DNA of 64,000 bases from CAZYTM01 sp964649725 (lineage in GTDB: Bacteria; Desulfobacterota; Desulfuromonadia; Geobacterales; Geobacteraceae): NCBI GenBank assembly GCA_964649725.1, contig CAZYTM010000003.1:124001-188000 (forward strand), written 5' to 3'. The notes beneath the pieces were generated by a model, which ran no database searches, was not told the DNA's origin, and was given only the letters and a program-made list of their open reading frames with translations. Shown piece by piece: positions 51,570-59,609 of this stretch. The stretch's first letter is position 1, and each line of letters begins with the position of its first letter. The position numbers and the translations under genes were made by a program.

Positions 51570-52391
51570 TTATTTAAGTTTCTTCGGCAGGAAATTCTCT
51601 TTGCTGACTATACTTCGGCCCAGTTCCTTTTCGGTCTCCCGCCGCGCCGTACCAGCGACATTACCGCCCCGCCGGGCAACTTTCCGGTTCTTCTCAAAGC
51701 TATCAGGTTTCTCCGCCTGGGATATTTCCGTCGTCACCCGTTCGCCAAGCATTGTGAAGATCAGTTCCAGGTCGGTCATGTGGTCACGCAGGTTGTCGCT
51801 CTTCCGTGTCAACCCCTTCAACCCCTTGTGTTCCGAAGGGGTCACGCCAAATGCAGCTTTGGCGATTTCAGCGGTCAGGATACTAAAATCCTGCTCCGTG
51901 GTGATGCCCCTCTCCTGCCATTCGTCAGTCAGATTCTGGCGGATGGCGATTCCTCGCAGGCGCTTGTCGATCCAATCCTTTGGATACCCTTTCTGTTCAT
52001 AAAGCAGTTTCATCCGCTCCTGGGCCAGTTCCGGATTTTCGATCTCCTGAATCCTTTCATGACCGACCTTTGCCAGCCAGCGCTTGAACGGCTCGGCATT
52101 AGGGGAAGGAATGGACTGGATGATACGGAACAGCCCTTCGGTGTTGGCACAGTTTACTTTCTGTTTGCCACCTTCGGTAGCAAGCCAAAGGGGGGTGACA
52201 ATTTGTCCCCACCCTTTGGACAACTCATCGTCTCGCCTACGCATTTTCTTGATGTAATCGGTTGGGTTCGGCGTATCCGTCAATACCTGTACTACATCTG
52301 CCACAGAAAACCACCATTCATCGTTGTGAATAGTTTTCCTGATTCCCCGGCCTTCGAAAACAGCAAGTTTCGCAATTTCTTTGGCAGTCAT
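51570..52391 (-). CDS. BRO-N domain protein (phage antirepressor/DinD-like)
   Basis: 273 residues. The N-terminal BRO domain is 'DEWWFSVADVVQVLTDTPNP' and continues to residue about 110. The C-terminal half is helical and ends 'RRGGNVAGTARRETEKEL', as in chromosomal antirepressor-like proteins related to DinD. These are usually phage or mobile-island genes. It has no other phage genes nearby; it lies beside a methylase remnant and just upstream of polA. Confidence 0.83.
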   Translation of the reverse strand: MTAKEIAKLAVFEGRGIRKTIHNDEWWFSVADVVQVLTDTPNPTDYIKKMRRRDDELSKGWGQIVTPLWLATEGGKQKVNCANTEGLFRIIQSIPSPNAEPFKRWLAKVGHERIQEIENPELAQERMKLLYEQKGYPKDWIDKRLRGIAIRQNLTDEWQERGITTEQDFSILTAEIAKAAFGVTPSEHKGLKGLTRKSDNLRDHMTDLELIFTMLGERVTTEISQAEKPDSFEKNRKVARRGGNVAGTARRETEKELGRSIVSKENFLPKKLK

Positions 52392-52423
52392 TTGCTCTAT
52401 CCTCTCCCTTCCATAATCGCAAT

Positions 52424-52549
52424 CTACACCGCGGTCAGGCGGTAAAGTTCATAGACCAGACGGTCGATTTCTGCTTCCAGTTGCGGCACGTCCGGGCTGT
52501 CGAGTGCGGCGAGGATTTGCTGTAAGCGTTCGATGATGGGAGCTTGCTG
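52424..52549 (-). pseudogene. C-terminal scrap of a restriction-modification methylase
   Basis: The peptide 'QQAPIIERLQQILAALDSPD' plus 'LEAEIDRLVYELYRLT' is the typical end of type II/ISP methylases ('EIDxLVYxLYxLTxEE'). Upstream of about 52549 the frame loses all similarity and overlaps the DUF4177-like gene, so only the tail is left after a deletion. Confidence 0.65.
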
Positions 52550-52559
52550 GGCAAAACCC

Positions 52560-52733
52560 TCACTCCCCTTCGCGGATAAAGAGCACAAAAGCCATGGACG
52601 GCCGCTTCTGCGATTCGCGCATGGCAAAATGGAGGCCGTCCAAGCGCCACCCCTTGGCGGTCCACTCGTTAAGCACCTCTTCCAGGATCTCCTCGGAGAC
52701 CATGGAGACTTCCACTACCTTGTATTTCAGCAC
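52560..52733 (-). CDS. DUF4177-like small protein
   Basis: 57 residues starting at GTG 52733 with GCGAGGTGG upstream. The pattern 'KYKVVEVSMVSEEILEEVLN' then 'EWTAKGWRLDGLHFAM' and 'AFVLFIRE' follows DUF4177, a small beta-alpha-beta domain with 'N-x-x-xxxGW'. Its function is unknown. It ends 11 bases before the methylase remnant, so it may be the gene at the deletion junction. Confidence 0.7.
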   Translation of the reverse strand: MLKYKVVEVSMVSEEILEEVLNEWTAKGWRLDGLHFAMRESQKRPSMAFVLFIREGE

Positions 52734-52949
52734 TAGCCACCTCGCACTGCTTTGATTAAGGCATCTTAGCCGATAAGTTCGCTCTGTTCAAGGAGATATT
52801 GGCAGCTGCTGAAGAAGCGAACATCTTCTTGCAGCATTCCTGATTTCTGCTATCATATGATAAAATAATATTGAAAGGAGGTTACAAAAAAGTTACGACA
52901 TAGAGTACATCGGCAACCAATGATCTCAGCAATGAAAAGGGGTGTCAGT

Positions 52950-53123
52950 ATGACCAAACGCGAAGTGGAAGTGCTTGAAAGACTGGCCGATGATGCGGAA
53001 GTAATACTAACGACAGACTATCTCAAACGTGATCTGAAGGAGCAACGGGGGGTGGCCAAGAAAACCCTCTACGATGGCTCGAAAAAACTGAAACATAGCG
53101 TCCCGAAGGGGAAAAGGGTCTGA
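52950..53123 (+). CDS. Small basic protein of unknown function
   Basis: 57 residues, starting at ATG 52950 with AAAGGGG upstream; in-frame ATGs at 52920 and 52935 are possible. It is highly charged, with a helix pattern 'REVEVLERLADDAEVILTTD' and a basic C-terminus. No family is recognised. A perfect hairpin terminator follows it. Confidence 0.5.
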   Translation: MTKREVEVLERLADDAEVILTTDYLKRDLKEQRGVAKKTLYDGSKKLKHSVPKGKRV

Positions 53124-53169
53124 CGGAAAAGAGGCCCGGGACGGACCAGATAAAGCTGATAGAGCAACT

Positions 53170-53205
53170 CAAGGGGGGTACCAGTGGTTGGTGCCCCCCT
53201 TGACA
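53170..53205 (+). terminator. Hairpin terminator before hsp20
   Basis: TCAAGGGGGGTACCA and TGGTGCCCCCCTTGA form a 15-base stem with one wobble pair and a GTGGT loop. The trailing CTTGACA is also the start of a possible hsp20 promoter. Confidence 0.75.
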
Positions 53206-53230
53206 TTGCGGAGATGATAATTATCTTGGA
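53200..53230 (+). promoter_or_regulatory. Possible promoter of hsp20
   Basis: TTGACA, a 16-base spacer and TATCTT lie about 50 bases before the hsp20 start. A GATAATTATC palindrome overlaps the -10 box and could be an operator. No clear sigma-32 consensus or CIRCE element is seen. Confidence 0.45.
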
Positions 53231-53273
53231 GATAAAGAGACGTTGAAAGTAATGTTGCAAGGAGGAATGAATC

Positions 53274-53717
53274 ATGGCAATCGTACGCTACAACCCATTT
53301 CGCGACCTGCGCACCATGCAGGAACAGATGAACCGCCTGCTCGATATGGCCTGGAACAGGGAAGCAGGTGAAGATCTGCGGGAAGGTATCTGGCAGCCGA
53401 CCGTCGACATCTTCGAGGATGAGGAGTCGGTGGTTATCAAGGCGGAACTCCCCGGCATGGACCAGAAGGATATCGAGGTACGGATCGAAGACAATACTCT
53501 GACCCTGCGCGGCGAGAGGAAACATGACCAGACCATCAAGAAGGAGAACTACCACCGGGTAGAGCGCTACTACGGCACCTTCCAGCGCAGCTTCTCCCTC
53601 CCCCATACCGTTGACCAGGAGCAGGTGAAGGCTACCTGCGACAAGGGGGTCCTGACCATCACCCTGCCGAAGCGGGAAGAGACCAAACCGCGCCAGATAA
53701 ATGTCCAGGTAAGCTGA
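53274..53717 (+). CDS. Hsp20/alpha-crystallin family small heat-shock protein
   Basis: 147 residues. The alpha-crystallin domain (about 42-140) has 'PTVDIFEDEESVVIKAELPG', 'RSFSLPHTVD' and 'ATCDKGVLTITLPK'. The IxI-like tail is 'INVQV'. It binds unfolded protein without ATP. AAGGAGG precedes the start. It ends in a strong terminator. Confidence 0.95.
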   Translation: MAIVRYNPFRDLRTMQEQMNRLLDMAWNREAGEDLREGIWQPTVDIFEDEESVVIKAELPGMDQKDIEVRIEDNTLTLRGERKHDQTIKKENYHRVERYYGTFQRSFSLPHTVDQEQVKATCDKGVLTITLPKREETKPRQINVQVS

Positions 53718-53762
53718 CAGGTTCACTCCCCTGAACCCTCCTGCATCAGGAGGATGACTTGA

Positions 53763-53798
53763 AACGCCCCCCTGCCTCCAGGAGGGGCGTTTTTTTTA
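53763..53798. terminator. Terminator between hsp20 and the PilZ gene
   Basis: CGCCCC..CTGCCTCC..GGGGCG forms a strong stem, followed by eight T bases. It can stop hsp20 and lies at the end of the convergent PilZ gene. Confidence 0.9.
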
Positions 53799-54839
53799 AT
53801 CGCGGCCAGGCTTCTTCATTTCGATATAGCGATTGATCTGCTCCTGGTAGGTCTTCTGGATCAGGTTGTTGCCACCCAGCCTCTTGTAGCCGATGAAATA
53901 CTGGGTCAGATAGTAGGCTGTCAGCAGAAAGATGATAAACGCAACCCACCTCTTTAGCAGAGTCGCAAAATTGAGGCTCTGCAGCGGGACCGGTCCAATC
54001 TCTTCCGGATTTTTCGCATTATACAGCTTGTCGCTCATCTCCCGCAGCCGCTGCAGCTCGGTTCTGGAGATGAATTGATAGATCTGGTCGCGATCATGTT
54101 CATGGAGATAGAGAAATTTGATCCCGGTATAGTATGCCTCTGCCTTTTCGCTGAGCGGTTCCAGCACATAGGCCACCTCGCCGACGGCATGGATTATCTG
54201 CACCGGTACCTGCGGCAGGAATATCTCCAGGTCGACATAACTCTCCGGAGCGACTTTTCGCTGCAGCTTGATACCGACTCCACCACCGCCGATCGATACC
54301 AGCGGGGCCAGATTCTCATGCCAGACCAGCTTGTCCCGGATTATCTGCTGCGCTGCGAGTTTCCCCTCCCTTAACTGCAGGGGGGAGAAATCATCACCCT
54401 CCTGGCGCCGGTTGAGCAGTTCTGCTTCGCGGCGCTCCTCCCAGGCTGTTTTGACATCATGGAGCGTCTGCTCCTCCGGCACTGCATAATTTATCCGTAA
54501 TCTGACGCTGATCCGGTAGAACTGCCGCCGCTCCTTGAGGGTGACCGCGCCGATAAGCCGCAACTCCACCCGGCGCCGCTGCGGCTCTTCAATGACTATC
54601 GCCTTGCAGGCGTAGACCTCCTTGTTGCGCCAGACCCCGATATCCAGGATATCACCATACCTGATCCTGATATTACGGGGGAGATAATCCCTGGAGAGCT
54701 GTACCACCACCAGATCGTCACTGAAACGCTCGACGACCGCCCATTCCCGGAATATCTCCTCACTGGCCAGAGGGATGCCTATTTCGACCCGCAGGCCGGC
54801 ATGGAAATATATCGCATAATCCTTCGAAGACTCGGTCAT
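53796..54839 (-). CDS. PilZ-domain protein with C-terminal membrane anchor
   Basis: About 347 residues. An N-terminal YcgR-like domain (about 10-105) and a PilZ region starting 'KERRQFYRISVRLRI' (RxxxR) with 'LVSIGGGGVGIKL' (a DxSxGG-type loop). A single membrane helix near 300-316 and a lysine-rich tail follow. The protein likely binds c-di-GMP at the inner membrane. The start at 54839 is chosen over 54881 because GGGGTGAG precedes it. Confidence 0.82.
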   Translation of the reverse strand: MTESSKDYAIYFHAGLRVEIGIPLASEEIFREWAVVERFSDDLVVVQLSRDYLPRNIRIRYGDILDIGVWRNKEVYACKAIVIEEPQRRRVELRLIGAVTLKERRQFYRISVRLRINYAVPEEQTLHDVKTAWEERREAELLNRRQEGDDFSPLQLREGKLAAQQIIRDKLVWHENLAPLVSIGGGGVGIKLQRKVAPESYVDLEIFLPQVPVQIIHAVGEVAYVLEPLSEKAEAYYTGIKFLYLHEHDRDQIYQFISRTELQRLREMSDKLYNAKNPEEIGPVPLQSLNFATLLKRWVAFIIFLLTAYYLTQYFIGYKRLGGNNLIQKTYQEQINRYIEMKKPGRD

Positions 54840-55027
54840 GCCCCACTCACCCCTGCTCTTCCGTGAGACCGAAAATATCATCGGTATTTATATATCGGCA
54901 TAATCTGCGCAAAACTTTATCGCAACTCATTTGTAATAATCATGAATTTACAGCCAGGCGATATGGTGCGGATTCTATTCTGGCAAGTGGGATGAGTATA
55001 AGCGGAAGAGGTGGGCAGGACTCCAGT

Positions 55028-55852
55028 TCAGGCTCTCTCTGCAGCAGAGAGCGTCTCGTTCATGCTGCCGGTGCGATACCCCTGCAGGTCGAGGGTTACA
55101 TAGGTGAACCCGGCCCGTTTACAGGCTGCCACTATATTCTGCCGAAGTTGAGGGTCGAGCAGCCTGGGGAACTCCTCGACAGCCAGTTCGAGGCGGGCGG
55201 TCTCATGGTGGAAACGGACCCGATAGGTGCGAAACCCCTGCTCGCGGAGGAACTCCTCGCACTCCTCCACCATCTTCAGCCTGGCAGCAGTGATATCGAC
55301 ACCATAGGGGAAACGACTGGCAAGACAGGCGTACGGCTGTTTGTCCCAGGTGGGGAGACCGAGCTCAAAGCTCAAGGCGCGCACATCGGCCTTGGTAAAA
55401 CCAGCCTCGAGCAGTGGACTGCGCACCGCCAGTTCAGCCAGAGCCTTCCGCCCCGGCCGGTAGTCAGTTAGGTCGTCCAGGGTACTGCCGTCGACGATAG
55501 TGGTGAAACCGAGCTCCCTGGCTTTGGCAGCAGCGCGTTGAAAGAGTTCCAGCTTGCAATGGTAGCAGCGGTCTGGCGGGTTCTGACTGAAACCGGGGAT
55601 CTCCAGCTCGTTCGATTCGATGGTCAGATGCCGGACCCCCATCTGCGCCGCCAACTCCCTGGCCGTCTGATACTCCGATTGCGGATAGGTCGGCGAAGTC
55701 GCCGTGATGGCGCAGACCTGCTCACCCAGCAGGTCATGGGCCACCTTGAGCAGCAGGGTTGAATCGACCCCACCGGAAAAGGCGACCACCAAAGGCTTTA
55801 TCCCGACAATGAGGCTCTTCAGCTGCTCATATTTTTCCTGCAACAAGGCCAT
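55028..55852 (-). CDS. larE: LarE-type ATP-dependent sulfur transferase
   Basis: 274 residues. PP-loop 'VAFSGGVDSTLLLKVA' activates ATP. Three Cys are placed as in the [4Fe-4S] LarE group: 'RCYHCK' (CxxC) and 'PYACLASRFP'. LarE adds sulfur to the nickel-pincer cofactor precursor used by lactate racemase and related enzymes. Lone LarE-type proteins also occur outside the lar pathway. No larB or larC is in the window. Confidence 0.87.
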   Translation of the reverse strand: MALLQEKYEQLKSLIVGIKPLVVAFSGGVDSTLLLKVAHDLLGEQVCAITATSPTYPQSEYQTARELAAQMGVRHLTIESNELEIPGFSQNPPDRCYHCKLELFQRAAAKARELGFTTIVDGSTLDDLTDYRPGRKALAELAVRSPLLEAGFTKADVRALSFELGLPTWDKQPYACLASRFPYGVDITAARLKMVEECEEFLREQGFRTYRVRFHHETARLELAVEEFPRLLDPQLRQNIVAACKRAGFTYVTLDLQGYRTGSMNETLSAAERA

Positions 55853-55865
55853 AACTCTCCCAATT

Positions 55866-55885
55866 AAAAAAGCCCGTCACGGGCT
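55866..55885 (-). terminator. Terminator of the Rrf2-cysK operon
   Basis: On the minus strand, AGCCCG-TGA-CGGGCT followed by six T bases lies between the end of cysK and larE. It separates the two units. Confidence 0.85.
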
Positions 55886-55967
55886 GTGCAGACTAACATA
55901 TTTCCGGTCCGCTCGTTTTTGTGCCGGATCAAGACTGTCGAGCCGGCACAAAAGCGGGCAGACCTTT

Positions 55968-56891
55968 TCAGTCGAAGACGCCGGTGGATAGATATCTTTC
56001 GCCGGTATCCGGCAAGATCACCACCACGTTCTTCCCGGAGCCGAGTCTTCTTGCCACCTGTTCGGCGCCATAGAAAGCCGCTCCGGAGGATATCCCGACC
56101 AGCATCCCGGCCTGCACAGCCAGGCGGCGGGTGGCCGCATAGGCCTGTTCGTTGCTGACCGTTATCACCTCGTTATAGACCTTCTGATTCAACACATCCG
56201 GGATAAAACCGGCACCGATCCCCTGGATCTTGTGCGGTCCTGGCTGCCCCCCGGAGAGGATCGGCGAATCGGCCGGTTCGATGGCAGCGATATGGATCTG
56301 CGGGTTATGCTTGCGCAGCACTTCGCCGCTGCCGGTAATAGTGCCGCCGGTGCCGATACCGGCGACAAAACCGTCAATGGAGCGGCCGGCCATCGCCTTG
56401 ATGATCTCCGGACCGGTGGTCAGACGGTGGATCTCCGGATTGGCCGGGTTCTTGAACTGCTGCGGCATCAGGTAACCGTTCGCCGCGGCCAGCTCTTCCG
56501 CTTTCTGCACCGCGCCACGCATCCCCTGACTCCCCGGGGTAAGGACCAGTTCGGCACCATAGGCCAACAGCAGCCGGCGGCGCTCGATGCTCATGGTGTC
56601 AGGCATGGTGAGCACCAGCTTATATCCTTTGACCGCGCAGACCATGGCCAGACCGATGCCGGTATTGCCGCTGGTCGGTTCCACCACGGTGGCGCCGGGT
56701 CTGAGGGAGCCATCCTGCTCGGCTGCCTCGATCATGGCAAGACAGATACGGTCCTTGATGCTCCCGCCAGGGTTGAAAGCCTCCACCTTGCCGTATATAG
56801 CCGCCGCACCGGCCGGTTCCAGAGAAGCCAGGCGGACCAGCGGGGTGTTGCCGATCTGTTCGATTATGGTGGCGCTACTGTCGACAGGCAT
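55968..56891 (-). CDS. cysK: Cysteine synthase (O-acetylserine sulfhydrylase)
   Basis: 307 residues. The PLP lysine is in 'NPGGSIKDR', with 'PTSGNTGIGLAM' and 'GIGTGGTITGSG' binding the cofactor phosphate and substrate. It ends 'YLSTGVFD'. It makes cysteine from O-acetylserine and sulfide. It lies 57 bases after the Rrf2 regulator on the same strand. Confidence 0.96.
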   Translation of the reverse strand: MPVDSSATIIEQIGNTPLVRLASLEPAGAAAIYGKVEAFNPGGSIKDRICLAMIEAAEQDGSLRPGATVVEPTSGNTGIGLAMVCAVKGYKLVLTMPDTMSIERRRLLLAYGAELVLTPGSQGMRGAVQKAEELAAANGYLMPQQFKNPANPEIHRLTTGPEIIKAMAGRSIDGFVAGIGTGGTITGSGEVLRKHNPQIHIAAIEPADSPILSGGQPGPHKIQGIGAGFIPDVLNQKVYNEVITVSNEQAYAATRRLAVQAGMLVGISSGAAFYGAEQVARRLGSGKNVVVILPDTGERYLSTGVFD

Positions 56892-56948
56892 TACTGACTC
56901 CTTAGCGGCGATCAGACCAGCTGCGATGCTGGCACAGCTGGCAGAGGG

Positions 56949-57416
56949 TTAAATGTGGTAGGTGAAACGGTGGTCCTGCTCCTGCTTTATCCCCATGGAA
57001 CGCCCCATTTCGCAGAGGTTCTGCAGGGTCATGCCGGAGAAATAGTCGGACAGTCGAGCGGTAGCCTCATTCCAGACCGCCTGGGTGACGCAGCTGCCGT
57101 CAAACTGACAGGCCTTCCTGTTGCGCCGCCCCCCCTTGCCGCACTCCACCAGCGTCACATCACCTTCGGTGGCCTGGATAACCGCAAGCAGGGAGATCTC
57201 TGCCGGCGGACCGGCAAGATAATAGCCACCCTGCGGCCCCCGTTTGCTCTTGAGGATCCCGGCCCGTTTCAGCGACTGGAATATCTGTTCCAGATAACGG
57301 GGGGAGATAGCCTGGCGGCGGGAGATATCCTGCACCTGGACAGGGAGGTTGCCGGAGTTGTAGGCGATGTCGAACAGCGCCCGGAGTCCGTAGCGGCTTT
57401 TGGTCGAAAGTTTCAA
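56949..57416 (-). CDS. Rrf2-family transcription regulator (IscR/CymR-like)
   Basis: 155 residues. Winged helix-turn-helix 'VQDISRRQAISPRYLEQIFQ' (split at 20) and wing 'KSKRGPQGGYYLA'. A Cys cluster 'VECGKGGRRNRKAC' and 'GSC' could hold an Fe-S cluster or sense thiols as in IscR. It precedes cysK, so CymR-like control of cysteine synthesis is likely. A perfect palindrome upstream (57436-57452) is a candidate operator for itself. Confidence 0.92.
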   Translation of the reverse strand: MKLSTKSRYGLRALFDIAYNSGNLPVQVQDISRRQAISPRYLEQIFQSLKRAGILKSKRGPQGGYYLAGPPAEISLLAVIQATEGDVTLVECGKGGRRNRKACQFDGSCVTQAVWNEATARLSDYFSGMTLQNLCEMGRSMGIKQEQDHRFTYHI

Positions 57417-57435
57417 TTTATTTCACCCGTTAATA

Positions 57436-57452
57436 ACTGTTTACCAAACAGT
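57436..57452 (-). promoter_or_regulatory. Candidate Rrf2 operator (ACTGTTT-ACC-AAACAGT)
   Basis: A perfect 7-3-7 inverted repeat lies 20 bases upstream of the Rrf2-family gene's start. Rrf2 proteins bind as dimers to sites of this sort, so autoregulation is a natural prediction. Confidence 0.6.
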
Positions 57453-57537
57453 ACAAAACTTTAGCAAAAATGTCAAGAACAAGTCAAACCGCTTCCCTAG
57501 CGAATAAGCTGCCTACTCACTGACTACAGAGATAAGC

Positions 57538-57747
57538 TTACCAATGTTTTTCCGGCGGTTCGGTCCGGCCAAGGATTTTGATCTCGCTATCGATGATCTT
57601 GAACATGTCGCCATACTCATTGGTCCAGGCATCCCCCTCTTCCAGCGGGATCGGCACTTCGCGGCGGCCGAGGAAGACCTCACCCTTGCCGATATAGGCG
57701 AACCATTCCAGGTTACCGTTCATCCACATCTTGTTCTTCAGTTCCAT
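57538..57747 (-). CDS. Small conserved-looking protein of unknown function
   Basis: 69 residues, mixed alpha/beta, Trp- and charge-rich ('MWMNGNLEWFAYIGKGEV', 'GDAWTNEYGDMFKIID'). It looks like a folded small protein but I recognise no family. GGAGAG precedes the ATG. It is divergent from dapF. Confidence 0.6.
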   Translation of the reverse strand: MELKNKMWMNGNLEWFAYIGKGEVFLGRREVPIPLEEGDAWTNEYGDMFKIIDSEIKILGRTEPPEKHW

Positions 57748-57896
57748 AGCTACTCTCCAATTCTGAAATATCCGCCATGATACCCGATTTACCGGAGCAG
57801 GGCAAGGATTCAGGTTTTTGCTTGTTGTCGCGGCGCATTTTTGCTATTAAAGTTAGACGCTAGATACTGATGAAACCAGACCAAAGGAGATAGCTG

Positions 57897-58736
57897 ATGA
57901 AATTCACCAAGATGCATGGAGCCGGCAACGATTATGTCTATGTGAACTGTTTCGCGGAGCAGGTGGAGAATCCCGAACAGGTGGCGATACAGGTTTCCAA
58001 CCGCAACTTCGGCATCGGCTCGGACGGGCTGATCCTGATCCTCCCCTCCCAGGTAGCGGACGTCCGGATGCGGATGTTCAACTCCGACGGCTCCGAATCG
58101 GAGATGTGCGGTAACGGCATCCGCTGCGTCGCCAAGTATGCCTATGACCATGGGATTGTCAGCAAGAAGGAGATCTCCGCCGAGACCGGCGCCGGCATCC
58201 TCACCCTGCAGCTCTTCACCGGCAGCAGCAACAAGGTGGAGAAGGTGCGGGTCAACATGGGTCCCCCCCGCCTCACCCGGGCGCAGATACCGATGCTCGG
58301 CGACCCCCAGGATGCCCAGGTGGTAGGGCTGCCGCTCAATATCCTGCACGAGACCTTCAAGATCACCACTGTATCCATGGGTAACCCGCACTGCGTCATC
58401 TTTGTAGACAACGTGGATCAGTTCCCGGTAGAGAAATACGGCCCGCTGATCGAAAACCACCATATGTTCCCCCGTCGCACCAATGTGGAGTTCATCCAGA
58501 TAATATCCCGCAGCGAAGTGCGGCAACGGACCTGGGAACGGGGCGCCGGCGAGACCCTGGCCTGCGGCACCGGCGCCAGCGCGGTCTGCGCCGCCGGGGT
58601 ACTGAACGGCCTGACCGAGAAGAAGATCCTCAACCACCTCTCCGGCGGCGACCTGGAGCTGGAGTGGGCCGAGGATGGCAATATCTATATGACCGGGCCT
58701 GCAGTGGAAGTCTTCAACGGAGAGATCAATCTATAG
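57897..58736 (+). CDS. dapF: Diaminopimelate epimerase
   Basis: 279 residues. The two active-site Cys are in 'SEMCGNGIRC' and 'ETLACGTGAS', and the N-terminus is 'FTKMHGAGNDYVYV'. It interconverts LL- and meso-diaminopimelate for lysine and peptidoglycan synthesis. AAGGAG lies before the ATG. A full interspersed repeat follows the gene. Confidence 0.97.
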   Translation: MKFTKMHGAGNDYVYVNCFAEQVENPEQVAIQVSNRNFGIGSDGLILILPSQVADVRMRMFNSDGSESEMCGNGIRCVAKYAYDHGIVSKKEISAETGAGILTLQLFTGSSNKVEKVRVNMGPPRLTRAQIPMLGDPQDAQVVGLPLNILHETFKITTVSMGNPHCVIFVDNVDQFPVEKYGPLIENHHMFPRRTNVEFIQIISRSEVRQRTWERGAGETLACGTGASAVCAAGVLNGLTEKKILNHLSGGDLELEWAEDGNIYMTGPAVEVFNGEINL

Positions 58737-58737
58737 G

Positions 58738-58925
58738 GCCTCGCCTTTTGCGCAATCTCTGCGTTGGTCTGCGGGACTCCTTGTGACTCGGCCTGCGGCC
58801 GACCCCTGCGGGGCGCCTTCGCGGTCCAATTTCGCAAGCGAAATTGTGCGGCGTAGCGCTGCTACGCCTCCGCCCAAATCCTTGCCCGCCTTGACCTTGC
58901 ACAAAAATCGAGGCCCTTGGTTATT
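58738..58925 (+). repeat. Interspersed repeat, copy D (full length)
   Basis: It contains 'TTTTGCGCAATCTCTGCGTT', GGCCTGCGGCC, GGGGCGCCTTCGCGGTCC, the palindrome CAATTTCGCAAGCGAAATTG and the GGCGTAGC-GCT-GCTACGCC hairpin (58850-58868), ending near 'CTTGCACAAAAATCG'. It fills the gap between dapF and the HIT gene. Copies A and C share the same order of blocks. Confidence 0.85.
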
Positions 58926-58927
58926 TT

Positions 58928-59347
58928 ATGAACCAATGTAAGATGTGTACTAAATGGCAAGACGAACCTGACCTCCGCATAGCCGAGCTCGAGCTCTGTT
59001 ACGTCCTCCTCAACCGGGACCAGTTCTTCCCCGGCTACTCTTTTGTCTTCACCAAAAATCATGTCACCGAGCTGTTCCACCTCGACCTTGATACCAGAAA
59101 CGGGGTCATGGCAGAGGTGACCATGGTGGCCGCCACACTTGACCGGCTCTTCAGACCGGCTAAGATTAATTATGAGCTGCTCGGCAACATGGTCCCGCAC
59201 ATGCACTGGCATATCGTCCCCCGCTTCAGCGACGACCCGCTCTGGCCCCGCCCCATCTGGGCCGAGCCCCATACCGAGCTGTTCCTCACCCCGGCCGGAT
59301 ATAGCGAGCGGATCGCTGCTATCAGGCAACAGATGAAATGCGAATAG
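58928..59347 (+). CDS. HIT-family nucleotide hydrolase or transferase
   Basis: 139 residues. The HIT motif 'HMHWHIVPR' gives His-x-His-x-His, the active site for cleaving nucleotide alpha-phosphates. An N-terminal 'CKMC' pair may bind zinc. The substrate cannot be set. It starts just after repeat copy D. Confidence 0.88.
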   Translation: MNQCKMCTKWQDEPDLRIAELELCYVLLNRDQFFPGYSFVFTKNHVTELFHLDLDTRNGVMAEVTMVAATLDRLFRPAKINYELLGNMVPHMHWHIVPRFSDDPLWPRPIWAEPHTELFLTPAGYSERIAAIRQQMKCE

Positions 59348-59609
59348 CCAAGAAGAAGAGTAAGGGACACGAAGTCTAAAGAAAATAACGATAACATCTT
59401 TGTCTGGGCAGTTAAGCTCAACTGAAGATATTTGCTGAGATCATCTCTTATTCATCTGCTGCAGTGAAGAAGATCGGGCAATTTTTCAGAGGTCAACCGG
59501 TCTTTTTGTATTACCAACTCTCTTCGTGCAACTTCGTGCCCTTAGTGGCCGACAGTCTCATTAGCAGATGTTTCAACTCTTCGTGACTAATGCACCAGGA
59601 AAGGCCCAC

